DNA from: Gigaspora margarita
Lineage: Eukaryota > Glomeromycota > Glomeromycetes > Diversisporales > Gigasporaceae
NCBI GenBank assembly: GCA_009809945.1
Contig: WTPW01000497.1
Location: 338,155 to 402,154, forward strand
Direction of reading: 5' to 3'
DNA length: 64,000 bases
Shown here: piece by piece, positions 24,137-36,417 of the stretch
Layout of the letters: each line of letters begins with the position of its first letter
How positions within the stretch are numbered: the first letter of the stretch is position 1
The notes under the pieces: model-generated
What the model saw: only the letters and a program-made list of their open reading frames with translations
What the model was told of the DNA's origin: nothing
Databases searched by the model: none
Translations under genes and position numbers: made by a program

Positions 24137-26347
24137 GCAAAATAAATATACAAAATCTTTCAAAAGAAATTGCATACTAAAATCTTTCAAAAGAATTGCA
24201 ATTGACGTGAAATCTTTTGAAAGAATCGCAATTTTTTTAAAAATTTTGGCATGTATTTCTTTTAAAATATTTCAAAAGAAATTTGAAATTTTTGAAACAT
24301 GTTGCGAAATATTGCGAAATAGGCCAAATAAAAACAATGCAATCCTGTACCTAATTATCCTTCTTCAGGGTTGCAGGAGGCAATATTTTGCATATTATCA
24401 CAATATTTCGCAATATTTCGCAAAATTTCAAATTTTTTAAAAAAATCAATAAACAATATACATATTCACATAACCACGCTTTTGCAAATTTTTGAACGTT
24501 TTCGCAAATTTTCGCAATGTTTCGCAATTTAATATAAAATTTTTTATTTTTTTATTTATTATTATACATTATATATTTTAAATTTATTTTAAATTAAATA
24601 TACATTTTTATTCAATATTACATATTTTATTATATATGATTACAGTATTATACAAAAAAATGAAAAAAATGACGAAAAAAAATGAACCCAAAAAAAAAAT
24701 AAAAAAAACAAAAATAATAATGAAAATGAAAAAAAATAGTATTTAAAATACTTTCACACTTTGTCGCATATAATCCTATAAAAAACTAGCCCTACATGCT
24801 TATTTTCACTCACTCCCAGTTGCTATTATTTTGCTTCTTTGTTTTAACTACTGTTTCACTTTGGCTATATCTTTCGTTTTGGCTATCATCTTCATTTTGC
24901 TCTTTTTTTAAAATACTTCCTAAAAATAGTAGAGAAGTAAAAAAATAAAAATAAAAATTAAAAAATAAGTAAAAAAAAAAACAAATGAAAAAACAAAAAA
25001 CTAAATAAAAAAAAATAAAGGAAGCCCCAAATTTTCATTTTTTTAAAAATTCAGAAATTGCTAAAAGCCAAGTCAATGTTCGCAAAGTGGCAAAAAAGTC
25101 TGGGTTGGTTTTCTTCAAAGTGCCAGAAAGTAAGAGTTGTGTTTTCGCAAAGTGCCAGAATAAAATAAATAAATAAAAATAAAATTTTTAAAAAAAACAA
25201 AAACAAAAAAAAACAAATGTCAAATGAAAGCAAAACTTGCAAAAACTTGTAAAAACTTGTGGAAACTTGTGCCCAACTAATTCATTTCTCTAAAGATCAT
25301 TCTTGGAAATTTAGAAATTGTTGTTGATGTTCTTGCAAAGTGTCAGAAGTCTGAGTTGACTTGCAAAGTCAACTGGTGTTTTTGTAAAGTACTAAAAAGT
25401 TATTGTTTTTTTGCAAAGGTTTAATATTCTTGTAAAGTGTGGAAAAAATTAAAAAATAAAGAAATAAAAAAAAAAGAAAAAACAAAATGAAAACAAAAAA
25501 AAACAAAAGAAACTAAAAAAACAATGTAAACAAAGCAAAAGGAAAAAAATCAATATAAAACTGTATAGAAGATCTAATTTATAAACAAAAGATCTAATCT
25601 GATCTTGTAATACAAAATTTGTAAATTAATTTTGATACATTATACAAAATTTTGAAGTATTTCAAAAATATAGTCAAGTGTGCCCTTGTATGATCCAGGT
25701 TACAAATCTACTAATCTAGCTTGGTTTCTCAGGTCTAAAATATTTTGAAATTATTTGAATTATTTCAAACTAAAATATTTTGAAAAATATTTTAATATGG
25801 TGGAATTCACCTTAAGCCAACATATTTTATATATAGGCGCCAATTTTTTAGCTGCAGTATAACCTAATTATCCAATAAAAATGCAGAAAAACTTAATTCA
25901 ATTTTAAAATTAATTAATTACATTTAAATATTGTTAATAAATTCAAATTTTGTTATGTTTTTTTATATATAAACGCCAAAATTTTTGAAACATATATAAA
26001 TTTAAATTAATANAATGGCTTAAAAATAAAAGATATTTAAAAAATTTATTGATAATTTAATAATTTAAACAATAAGCTATTAAATTATCAAAAAATTTTT
26101 TAAATATCTTTTGTTTTTAAGGAGTTAAATAATTTAAAGATTTTTATAATTAAAAGGTAATGGCTTTAGGTAAATTCCACCATATCACTTTTGAAATATT
26201 TCAAATTACTTTTGAAATATTTCAAAAACTAAAATATTTTGAAATATATTGTGAAATATTTTGAAATATATTGTGTTTAGCAAAATCTTTCAAAAGATTT
26301 TGTATGATTGCAAGATCTTTTGAAAGATTTCACTACTATAAATTTGC
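24137..26347 (-). mobile_element. Transposase-less MULE relative (approximate ends)
   Basis: Inverted ends share AAATCTTTCAAAAGA-N2-TTGCA and a second AATCTTTTGAAAGA-type palindrome (left 24150-24235, right 26283-26331). The interior matches the MULE at 10162-16619 in inverted orientation: 24430-24650 resembles 16280-16480, and 24650-25710 resembles 10560-11650. The transposase gene between those blocks is absent. No target duplication could be fixed, so the ends are approximate. The MITE 25798-26182 is nested inside. Confidence 0.75.
25798..26182. mobile_element. 385-bp MITE with TA target sites
   Basis: The left end TGGTGGAATTCACCTTAAGC matches the reverse complement of the right end TGGTGGAATTTACCTAAAGC. 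TA flanks both sides (25796-25797, 26183-26184). The interior contains a long palindrome around 26025-26115 ('aaaagatatttaaaaaattt' and its inverse). Confidence 0.8.
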
Positions 26348-26810
26348 TAATATATATTAAATATTGTCTCAAATTAAAAATTTGAACATTATATTATGAT
26401 TTGAATTCTCCTATTAGTTTTACCCCCAAATTTTGTATATAGATTACCTTTTTCATTATTAAATATCATTTCTATTGTTGTATAATTTATTAAATATTGG
26501 TTATTTCAAAAAAAGAAATATGTTTTATATAATTTTCACTTTTAGTTAAATAATATAACATGTTAATATATTAGCATATTAGATAAAATATCAACATGCA
26601 GTATTTTACATTTAATTGTATATAAGCACAAGCTTTCAAATATAATAAAGTTATAATAACATACAAACTGTAACTAATTGATTTTATAGTTTCTTTAGTT
26701 AAGAGAAGAAAGTATTTTTTATTTTAATAATGGCTTTGCTATATATATATATTTTGTGCCCAAATGCAAATCGGTCCAGTTGTCAATCTGCTCAAATTAA
26801 AATTAATCTA
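26348..26810. other. AT-rich spacer, nothing recognised
   Basis: No ORF or repeat that I can support. Confidence 0.4.
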
Positions 26811-27303
26811 TAGTGATACGGGTTGACCTCGGCCCAACGGCCGGGTCGATGGGCAGGTCGACCTTCGGCCCGCACCTTTGTGGACCGGGCCGGTTGGTAA
26901 GATAAGTGTTAGAATCAATTCTCTTCTAAAGCATATTTCTGGCTAGGGATTAAATAAAAATTGGCTAGTCATTTACAATAGTGTAAGAGAATTGGCTTAT
27001 TTAGGTGATAAACTGGCAAATAGCGATTATAATCAAAGTATCAAAACATTCGGAGGCATAGACAATCAATCAACATAAAATACTGCATTTCTCAAGGACA
27101 AAAAGAATAAAAATTAAATAATTTAATATCACTAGAATTCGACAAAAAACTATCTGATGGTCTTTTACACGTTTAATATAGATAAATATTGACTGATTCT
27201 GATCAGAAAAATTTACACTAGTAAAAGGGCGGCCCGGTCGACTGGCCCGAGCTTTTTAGGGATCGGCCTCGGCCCTCGATTTTTTTATCGACCCGTATCA
27301 CTA
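26811..27303. mobile_element. 493-bp hAT-type MITE with GC-rich ends
   Basis: The TIR TAGTGATACGGGT is present at both ends, inverted, followed by GGCC-rich arms. Perfect 8-bp target duplications TTAATCTA lie at 26803-26810 and 27304-27311. The arms are the most GC-rich DNA in the window. There is no ORF. Confidence 0.92.
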
Positions 27304-27311
27304 TTAATCTA

Positions 27312-28403
27312 GCCCAGATGTTAGAGTTAGGTTAGGGTTAGATTAGGCCAGTTTTTTATTTTGGCTATAAATAATGATATTTGGGCTGTCCCAATTAACA
27401 ACTGGGCTGATTTGTATTGGAAGCACAACATATATACTTACTTTTACCAGCTATATAAATATAACTACAGCTAGACCTCTTTATAATTACAAGTTGGTTG
27501 CACCCTATTTTGGTAATTGTATAGAGGTGTGACTATAAATAAAATAGTTTGTTATGGTTACATGACCAAAGGTCAATTAGTAATATATTTACGCATATTT
27601 GAAATACTATTAAAAACTACTCAAAATGTATATAAAGAAAACAAAGTTAGAAAAAAGCTATCTTAATAAAAAATCATAATTTGTACAGAACTTTATTATC
27701 ACAATTGACTTTGGGCTCTTAAGTAAAGTTGTTTTTTGGTTCAAAAAATGCTAGTTTTTTTAAAACAAGTTGTATTAGTTTTTTAGTAAAAGTTTTTACT
27801 ATGATAAAAAAACTTTTCAAAATGTATATAAAGAAAAATAAAAGTTTGTATAATAGTGAATTTGCTAATCCTTATGTTCTCTTTTTGATCCCAAGTACTA
27901 TATAGTGCTCTATAATGTATTTTCTTAAATAGTACTTCTATATATTAGCACCTGGGTATTGTATGAGTCTAAAGGTCTTGAAGATAACTATATACCCAGG
28001 TACTATATTGTTCATGCAGCCTTAAAAATTTATTTATACCTAAATACTATATTATTCTATTTCTCTCAGAAAAACTAATATGTATTCAGATATTTACTTT
28101 ATTGTACAATATACTTTAATTTTTTAATATTTAAAAAATTTATTTATTTAATTCGTGATTCGCCTAAGAACCAGTAAAAAATTATGTGATTTTCAGTAAT
28201 TTTTACTATTAAATTTTATCTCTTTTAGAATCTGGTGTTTTCCAAAGGACAAATCGATTTCATACTAAGTAAGCCTTCTTTATATGCATAATAAACATTG
28301 TAAAAGAGAAAAATATAAGCATAATAGTAGTTAAAACATTTAAATCAGCTCAGTGAATTGTAAGATATAGGTGTATTTGTCTTTATGACTACATGAAATA
28401 GAA
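27312..28403. other. AT-rich intergenic sequence with a weak inverted repeat
   Basis: No gene was seen. A short inverted repeat ('agcacctgggtat' at about 27949 and 'atacccaggt' at about 27991) could be another decayed foldback. Confidence 0.4.
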
Positions 28404-28407
28404 TTAA

Positions 28408-28578
28408 TACCTCTATCTGGATTTATATATCTGGATATATACTATGTCATGTAATATAACATGACATAGTGTTTTTATATCTAAATATAAATAAATCTGG
28501 ATTTGAATTTATATTCAGATATATATTATGATAAAACCAGATTAATCTGGATATAAAAAATATATCTGGATAGAGGTT
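28408..28578. mobile_element. 171-bp TIR element flanked by TTAA
   Basis: The ends (T/A)ACCTCTATC are inverted, with repeated 'tatctgga' motifs inside. TTAA lies at 28404-28407 and 28579-28582, the target site of piggyBac-type elements. Confidence 0.65.
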
Positions 28579-28582
28579 TTAA

Positions 28583-29801
28583 CTCTAGTATGAGGTAAAC
28601 AAAGAAGTAAACAAATAGTTACTAGGAACTGGAAACCAGTGTAAGTCCAGAGCACAAGAAAAAGGGGTTGAATTAAAAATTTATCATATGATCATGATGA
28701 CCAATCATCATCACGGAACCGGACAGACAAAATTCTCATGTGAAACTTTTGTATCACTGACTGTAGTAAAAACAGATAGTCCTCCGCTATGCTCTGGACA
28801 ATAAAACAAAAATGCCCATATCTAATGATTTGCTAAGCTGATTTTAATGTTTTAGCTAATGCAACTAAAAGCTAACTATTATAAGAATCTAATAAATTCT
28901 AAAAAGAAAATAATAGACATAAATACAAATTAAATATTTTGAAATATTCTGAATGCAGGCCAATAGTTAGCTGTTAGCTAGCTGCTTAGCAAATGATTTA
29001 GTTAGCTGGCTAAACTAGCTAACTTAAACTATATAGCTTAAATTACTACCCCTAATGATGTGCAGTACCTGAAGAGGTACTATTTGTAGTAAATACAAGT
29101 TTTTTGGTATATATCTAGAGTACTTTATGAAGCACTATACAGTATCTTGAGGGATTTACTAGGACCCTGAAATATATATAGATTGTTAGGTTAATTATAA
29201 AATTACTAAAAATAGAAAGCTTTGCAGAAAACCTTAAAATAAGCAAAAATAACTAAAAATAGAAAATATTTGCATAAAAACCCCAAAAAATAAGCAAACT
29301 AATACCTGATTTATCTATGTATATTTCAAGGTCCTGATATATTAGGCTATTAGAATCAGAAAAATAAGCTCTACAATACAACTTTTAACTAGAAACCAAA
29401 GAAGGTTTACTTATTAGTTTTAGAGTTAGAATTATAGTAAATTTATAATATATTATATTAAGGGTAGAGTATATATAGATTATTTTTATAATAAATCAGA
29501 TTACACAATACAATTACTACAAATGAGTTATATAAAAATAAATATAACATTATAAAATAGCTCTAAACCTGTTTTTGAATACTTGTTTTATTCAAGACAT
29601 CAAAAAACTATATTAACTAAGTTGGTATGTTAAAAATTTACTTACTAAGTTAATGAAATTTGCGAGTAATAAATAAATTTTGTGAGTGATAACATGAAAC
29701 TAGTCAATCAAATCATGTGATTTATGAGCGATTTACAAGTGATCAATATAGGGTAAACTCTACCTTTAAATACTAAAAATAGAAATTCTTGTATAACTAT
29801 A
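28583..29801. other. AT-rich intergenic sequence, nothing recognised
   Basis: No supported ORF. Only simple repeats such as repeated 'gctaac'/'gttagct' around 28850-29040. Confidence 0.4.
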
Positions 29802-29809
29802 GTAGAAAT

Positions 29810-30617
29810 CAGTAATAGTAAATGACCTGAAATGACCCAAATGACCCAAATGCAAATGACTAGTTATTGGGTCATTTCGAGGCTCAAATGACCTAAAAGG
29901 TCATTTAATATATGTTAGTTAATATTCTAATACTCTATAGCCAATCAGAATTGACTGCCAAATAAAATCAATAATTGTAGCTATAAGTCAATTAATATTT
30001 ATGTCTTAAGTAAAGTTGTTCGAAATAATAAATTGCATATTTCGAACAGCTTACTTAAGACATAAATATTAATTAACTTTGTAAAATATATAGCTAAGAT
30101 TATTGATAAATAAAGTAATAAAGTTTGATAACTTTTTATATGAGCAATTCGACCAATCAAATTATTTTATATGCCAATGACCTAAATAAACTTAATAACC
30201 AATAGGATCTTGACATGATTTAATACCTTGGAGTCATTTAAATTTCGATCAAATGATCGAATTATTTACTATTCCTAGGTTGGATCGGGCATACAAACTT
30301 TTATTAGCACGTCTACAAATACCTAACTCAACCTAGCTAACTTCGAAACCTATACATATGCATTATCATTATGTAGTTAAGTTGATCAATCTATATAAAA
30401 AATATTTAGATCTGGGATACAAACTCTATATGCATGATGGTCCAATAACTAAATAACCCTCAAATGACCTCAGTCATTTCTAAATGACCATGGTCATTTG
30501 GTCACGAGTCATTTCTAAATAATCTAAAATTGAGATAACCATTAATGACCGATCATTTCAGGGTCATTTGAGATCATTTGAAAAATTTGTAAATGACCAG
30601 GTCATTTACTATCACTG
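29810..30617. mobile_element. 808-bp hAT-type element dense in AAATGACC motifs
   Basis: The TIR CAGT(A/G)ATAGTAAATGACC lies at both ends, with perfect 8-bp target duplications GTAGAAAT at 29802-29809 and 30618-30625. About 200 bp at the right and 100 bp at the left are packed with AAATGACC or its complement GGTCATTT in both orientations. A nested 83-bp hairpin lies at 29991-30073. There is no ORF. Confidence 0.9.
29991..30073. repeat. Near-perfect 83-bp hairpin
   Basis: Two arms of about 36 bases ('tatgtcttaagtaaa' and 'tacttaagacata', with 'gttcgaaat' and 'atttcgaac' inside) surround a loop of about 11 bases. It lies within the 29810-30617 element and is probably a nested foldback MITE. Confidence 0.8.
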
Positions 30618-30625
30618 GTAGAAAT

Positions 30626-31021
30626 AGCAAAATACTATAGTGGAAATAGGCATTTTCTTTTAATATTGTAATAATATAATTTACAAATTTTATATAAATA
30701 ATATAAGTTTTGCTAAATCTTACTAGTAGTAATCATTATTGCTCATATGTTCAATCAATTAGATTGTAGAATCTTGTATAGCCAAAACAAAAACAAAATA
30801 ATTATAAAACTAAGAAAAATCTAAAAAATCTTTAACAACAAAATATTTTACTATAATAACTTATTTTTGGGCACTAAGTAAAATTTTTTAGTACAAAATT
30901 TTACATATTATATACCTTTATAACCCTAATTCTAACTTTAACCCTAACTTTTAATCTTAATTTTTAAAAAGTTTATAATATAGTAGCAATAATTACTGCT
31001 ATTAAGATTTAATAAAATTCT
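30626..31021. other. AT-rich sequence with short CCCTAA-like words
   Basis: Contains 'taaccctaattctaac' and 'taaccctaac' around 30925-30950. These are isolated and belong to a dispersed repeat, not a telomere. No gene. Confidence 0.4.
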
Positions 31022-31022
31022 A

Positions 31023-31385
31023 ATAATAAAATTTTATTATTATTTCTAGAGCATTTCTATTTGTACACAGGGTGTTTGAACACTGTATTATACAAATCAT
31101 ATAGAAAATACAGTGTGCAACTTATTTTTTGTACAACAAACATAAAAAAAAAAATTAATTGTTTCTTGAAATTTTTTTAAGAAACAATCTATGGCTCTAA
31201 AAATCAAATAATAAAATTTTATTATTATTTCTAGAGCATTTCTATTTGTACACAGGGTGTTTGAACACTGTATTATACAAATTATATAGAAAATACAGTG
31301 TGCAACTTATTTTTTGTACAACAAATATAAAAAAAAAAATTAATTGTTTCTTGAAATTTTTTTAAGAAACAATCTATGGCTCTAA
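31023..31385 (+). repeat. Two tandem copies of a 185-bp unit
   Basis: 'gcatttctatttgtacacag' occurs at 31051 and 31236. The two copies differ at only about two positions by eye (31099/31284 and one site before the poly-A). Each contains the 'tacacagggtgt' TIR word of the element at 36129, so this is a very recent duplication of a fragment of that family. Confidence 0.9.
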
Positions 31386-31855
31386 AAAAAAATTCCTTGT
31401 AAAATTTTGGAATAAACTATGCTATATCCTATCCTAGATCTCAACCCTAACTCTAATATTAATTAAATTATTTTTTATTTTAATAAAAAATCTTTTAATT
31501 TATAAAAATTATTATATACATATTCAAACATCCCATGTACAAATTAGTTATTTCCTTATTTTTATATTATAATAATATTGTTATAATATATTAAACTATA
31601 TTATAATAATATTTAAAAATAATATAAAATAAACAAAATGATATTATTTTTATAATATATTTATAATATTATTTCAATATATTAAACTATATTACAATAA
31701 TATTTAAAACTAGATAAAATAAATAAAATTTTAATATTTGCACAATAAATTTATAATATTATTTCAATAAATTAAACTATATTATAATATTTAAAAATTT
31801 TATATAATTTAGTATGTGTGCATTGTAATGCACCCATATAATAAACCAATTAGAC

Positions 31856-32885
31856 CAGTGTTGGGAAATTGGACAATTTTGGTTTTTGGACACAGTGTCC
31901 AAAACCTGTCCAAAACCTGTCCAAAACCTGTCCAAAACCAAAACTAAATTTAATTGGTTTTGGACAATTATTTTATATATAATAATTTTTATTAGCCAAT
32001 CAAATATTTTCTAATATAATTATATTATTTGCTTAAATAATGTCTAAAAAGAAAGTATAGTTTAAAACTTTGGCCTATATTAAACTTATTTTGCAGAATT
32101 TAACAATATTCTAGATATTATTTCAATATTTAGGGAAGTGCAGTAAATCACATAACTTTTGGGTCCCCCATCTATCACGTCCTATATATANATATATAGT
32201 ATAAATAGCCAATAATATTGAAGTAAAATCGATTTTTAGTTAATCGCAGATAGTTGCTACATAGTAAAGTCTACATTCTACTATGTCAATCGATAATTAT
32301 CGATTAAATAAACTTGTTTGGCAGACCAAAATACACATTTTCTAAAATTTTTAAAAAATTAAAGAATTTTTTATTATTCAACTTTAATTTTTACATTCGC
32401 CAAATATATTTTTTTAAAAAATTTTAATTTTTTTGTTGAATATAAAAATCAAAAGTCAATTAATAAAAATTCTTTTTTATTTATGAAAATTTTGTAGTAA
32501 GTGTATTTTGACTTCTGAATAAGTTTATTTATGTGATTTTAATCGATTTACTTAGTAAAATTTAGACTTTACTATGTAGTGACTTTTGTTGATTGTGGAG
32601 TAGCTTATTTTCAGATCAAAGACATTTTGAGTTTTTTTTTAAATATTATAAAATTTGATTGGTCAATAGTCCTATCACTAGGACATTCCATTAAATATAA
32701 AATTATAATATGTACAAAATCTTTATTTTATTTATTTAAGTACAAAAAATATAAATATTATATATTTTTGCTAATTTAAAAAGATTTTGAGTTTTGGACA
32801 ATTTTGGACAGTTTTGGACAGTTTTGGACATGTCCAAAACTGTCTAATAAAAATTTTAATTGGACATGTCCAATTCCCAACACTG
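31856..32885. mobile_element. 1030-bp hAT-type element
   Basis: The TIR CAGTGTTGGGAA is followed by repeated TTTTGGACA(G) words at both ends. Perfect 8-bp target duplications AATTAGAC lie at 31848-31855 and 32886-32893. A second inverted pair inside (about 32252 and 32581) marks a nested element. No transposase was found; the frame at 32579 is a low-complexity ORF. Confidence 0.9.
32252..32581. mobile_element. Nested TIR element, about 330 bp
   Basis: CTACATAGTAAAGTCTA at the left is matched by its reverse complement at the right end. Related sequences ('gcatagtaaagtcaaaattt') occur at about 36720 and 40386. The target duplication is not resolved. Confidence 0.65.
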
Positions 32886-33017
32886 AATTAGACTATAGTA
32901 TTAGAAATTAAAAAAAATAGTGATATTTTAAATAATTACTTGTAGCTTATATTGCTTATAAAACTACTCTTCATACTCTAACAAAAAAAATTCCTTACAA
33001 AATTTTACTATAAACTA

Positions 33018-33309
33018 GGACCCCAGATATTTAGTACAAAGGTCATACTTTATTTTTTTTAGCAAAAACCCCTGAAATTTGTGAGCAAAAAAACAGTTTT
33101 TGCAATTATCTTGCTATTCAGTAGTCCAATTTGAATAAACTTTTTTCAAAAATAAAGCTCTCAGTAAGGTGCATCTAACAAAAAAGTTTATTCAATTCTA
33201 ATTACTAGATCAAAAGGTTTTAAAGAAATATAGGTTTGTTATTTTTAGCAAATTGGGCCAAAATTGGCCAAAATCCAGTTATGACCTATATGAAAGATGT
33301 TTGGGGTCC
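33018..33309. mobile_element. 292-bp MITE with TA target sites
   Basis: The ends GGACCCCA are inverted (left GGACCCCAGATATTTAGTAC, right complement GGACCCCAAACATCTTTCAT), with 'aggtcata' further in on both arms. TA lies at 33016-33017 and 33310-33311. Confidence 0.8.
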
Positions 33310-34103
33310 TATAAAACTTTTATTTTTGTTATAATTTATTCTCACTTTACTCTAACCCTAGCTATTAAAAAGAACAGATTGTTTTGGTTGTTTAATTTCA
33401 TATTATACCAGATCTTATAGAATATAGTACAACATACCAGTAGTGTTCTGAAGTTGGATTTGACTTGGTTCATGTTTAGTTCAGGTTCAGTCAAACCCGA
33501 ACCTGAACTTTAAATTTTGCAGATCTTCAAACTTGAACCTGAACTAAACCTAGAATTTATAACCTGAACCAAACTCGAACTTGAAATATTTGTTTAGTTT
33601 GAGTTTGGTTTGAAGTTCATAAACATATTTGGGTTCAATAATAATTAAACAAAAAAAAACTAGAATAGCTATGCAATATTTGGTTAAACAATTCTTATAC
33701 AATAGATAAGGCCATTTGAAGTTGATTCTTCGGTTAATATCACTTTTTTAGAACTTACAGGAGGAGAAGAGAGTAAAATGAAATGAAAATATAAAAATAA
33801 ACAAAGGTTAGCAATTTTTTTGGTTAATACAAATTAGATGACTAGTGAGAGTCATCTTGCATTTTGATTAGCTGTTCATTTTTTGGAAAGGAAGACTTCA
33901 CTAGGGTAATGTTAACTGAAAAATTAACTTCAAACAGCTTTAACATTATATTCCTCTTGTAAAAGATAGGTGCAAAAATAAATAATTAATTAATTTATTA
34001 TAAAAAGTATTTATCTGATAAAGAAAACTTTGCACATACATACAATTTTATAGACAAAATTCTATAATCTAGTAATCAGATCTGCATTATTTTAAAGTAT
34101 ATA

Positions 34104-34308
34104 CAGTCGCCTCTCTCTAATCTGAACCTCTTTAAACTGAACACTATTAAACTCTTTCTAAACCAAACAAAATTGTCTAGAACATTTGCAAATTTTATTA
34201 TAAAGTTCAGATTAGCTATATATAACTTTTTTAAAAACTAAACTTTTACAAATTTTTACATAGTAAAAAAAAGCAGTTCCAGCAGTTCAGATTAAAGAGA
34301 GTTGACTG
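34104..34308. mobile_element. 205-bp Tc1/pogo-type MITE
   Basis: The TIRs CAGTCGCCTCTCTCTAATCT and, inverted, CAGTCAACTCTCTTTAATCT are flanked by TA at 34102-34103 and 34309-34310. CAGT ends and TA sites are typical of Tc1/mariner/pogo non-autonomous elements. Confidence 0.85.
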
Positions 34309-35327
34309 TATGCAGTAATCACAAATTAGAATTGTGGGTTTCCCAAGTTCCTATTGGTTGAGCAAATTTTGTCTCTTATTAAATGATATAAAAAAGTGTC
34401 AGTTCAAATAATTGGTTTGTAATTGTTATTTTTGTCAAAGTAAATATTTATTCAAATATTTCTTCTCATAAATACTAGTTCTTTAGCTCTTCACAATTGG
34501 ACAAAAAACACTTCAGAAGCTCTTTATTTAGTAGTTTTTAGTTTTTCTTGAATCTTTTCATTACAAACTAAAATAAATGTATATGAGAGGACAGCCAAAT
34601 AGAAATCAAAATTTTAGCTTTATTATTTATTATTTATTTATTTATTTATTTTTTTTTAAATTATGTTTCATTTTTTTAATTCATTTTTTATGTTTAAATT
34701 ATTTTATTTCAACTACAAAATAATGCACAGTATTATTTCAAGTTTCAGCCTAAATTAATTTAAATTTAGGCCAAAATTTGACCATTGCATTATTTCATGG
34801 TTATGCAGTTTTTTATTTTTTTTAATTTTACTGGAGAACATTAAAGAAGAAAGAGAAGAGATAATATTAACCAAAAACTTAACTTTAAACAGTCTTAGAT
34901 AGGTTTTAGATAGTAATATAATAAGCAAATTTGCCAAAAATGATCAAATTTTTAATTGGATTGGTTAGATATCATATGATTATGCTCTGCTTTAGATGAC
35001 CCATATATAGAGCTATGTACATAAATATGTACATATGTTAGCTACTTTATAAATGCTTGATATATACTAGTAATATTATGCACAAAGTAATATATATTGA
35101 ATTTGATTTCTAAATAATAATAATATTTCATTTTCTTTATTTTTTTCATATGTTCATTTTACCCAGGGGTTAGAGGGATCATTGGAGGGTAATGTTAACC
35201 AAAAAATTAACTTTAAATGCCTAAATATAGTACAATGTAATGCATAGCATAATGTTTAAGTACAGAATTCATGTTTTTTCTATGTTTAATGCATTGTCCA
35301 ATTAGCTATGAGATTTTGCAAATGCAT

Positions 35328-35550
35328 ATACCATATCCTATCATGAATAAGCACTCCCTTTTTTGAAATTTTAAATTCAATGTTCTTGATAACTATCTAA
35401 TCAAACTTAACAAAAATTTATTTATTTAAATTTTATAGATCTATAAAATTTAAATAAATAAATTTTTATTAAGTTTGATTAGATAGTTATCAAGAATGTT
35501 GAGTTTAAAATTTCAAAAAAGGGGTGCTTATTCATGATAGGATACGGTAT
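35328..35550. repeat. Near-perfect 223-bp palindrome
   Basis: The two halves meet at GATC (35438-35441) with no loop. Only a few mismatches are visible (for example ATACCATATCC versus ATACCGTATCC at the outer ends). It is likely a foldback MITE; TA at both edges would fit a mariner-type target. It could form a long cruciform or double-stranded RNA. Confidence 0.85.
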
Positions 35551-36128
35551 TTTAACTTGCTATAATAACTATATACATTGTAATATTACATATCACTTCA
35601 TTCTTGAAATAAAAAATTTTTGTTAATTGCATTTTAAAATAAACATAAATTAGCAAATATACTATTTAATTTGATATTCATGATTCCAAAATATGTTAAT
35701 TTGTAAGGCTTACAAAGATTTACAAACACCTTTGTTTTTTATTTTACTGAACCTAAATAGTTTATGAACTTTCGAACCTACTGAACCAAACCCAGACTTG
35801 GTTTAAAAGTTCAATACTGAACTCAGAGTGAACTAGATTTTAAAATTAACTCTGGTTCAGGTTTGGTTCAAATTCAGACCAAACTCAAACACAATTCAAT
35901 GTTTGGTTCATTTCAGTTTTTAGAAACACTACACACTAGTACAAAATAATAAAATTCTATTTAAAATTAGTATGAAATAAATAAAATTAAAATATTTTTA
36001 CAATATATTTATAATATTATTTTAATTATAATAAAAAATATATATATATTTTGTTCTTGTTTTTATTAATAATTTGTAGATTTGAAATAAATAAAACTAA
36101 TATATTTTTTCAATATATTTTATAATAG

Positions 36129-36417
36129 AAATTTGCTTATTGTACACAGGGTGTATGGTATACAGATATTAATTTTATTTTGCAAATTTGTATAATATGC
36201 AAATCAAAACAATTTCTACAAACAAAAAATTAAACTCTTGCTTATGGTTAGGATAAGGGTGAATTTGGGATTGGGGGTGAGGTATAGTTTATACCAAAAT
36301 TTCACAAGGAATTTTTTTTGTTAGAAGCCAAAAAGAGGTATCATAATCAAAATTTAGGGAATTTGGCTGGTTTTATGCACCTGTGTTCAAACACCCTGTG
36401 TACAAATAGCAATTGTC
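36129..36417. mobile_element. MITE with TGTACACAGGGTGT inverted ends
   Basis: The inverted word TGTACACAGGGTGT lies near each end. The same family is seen as fragments at about 190-370 and in the tandem copies at 31023-31385. The ends are approximate. Confidence 0.7.

Larger units (their letters stand above)
33434..35937. mobile_element. 2.5-kb hAT-like TIR element
   Basis: TAGTGTT(C/T)CT near both ends is inverted. Flanks AGTACAAC (33426-33433) and AGTACAAA (35938-35945) match at 7 of 8 positions. Both ends carry about 150 bp dense in GTTCAGGTTTGGTT/AACCTGAAC words. It has no transposase and carries the nested elements 34104-34308 and 35328-35550. A dispersed 'aatgttaac-N-gaaaaattaactt' word occurs three times inside (about 33908, 34866, 35190). 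Confidence 0.7.

Noticed and set aside
34755..34937. 60-codon ORF in the 33.4-35.9 kb element
   Set aside because: Low-complexity AT-rich frame with no family feature.
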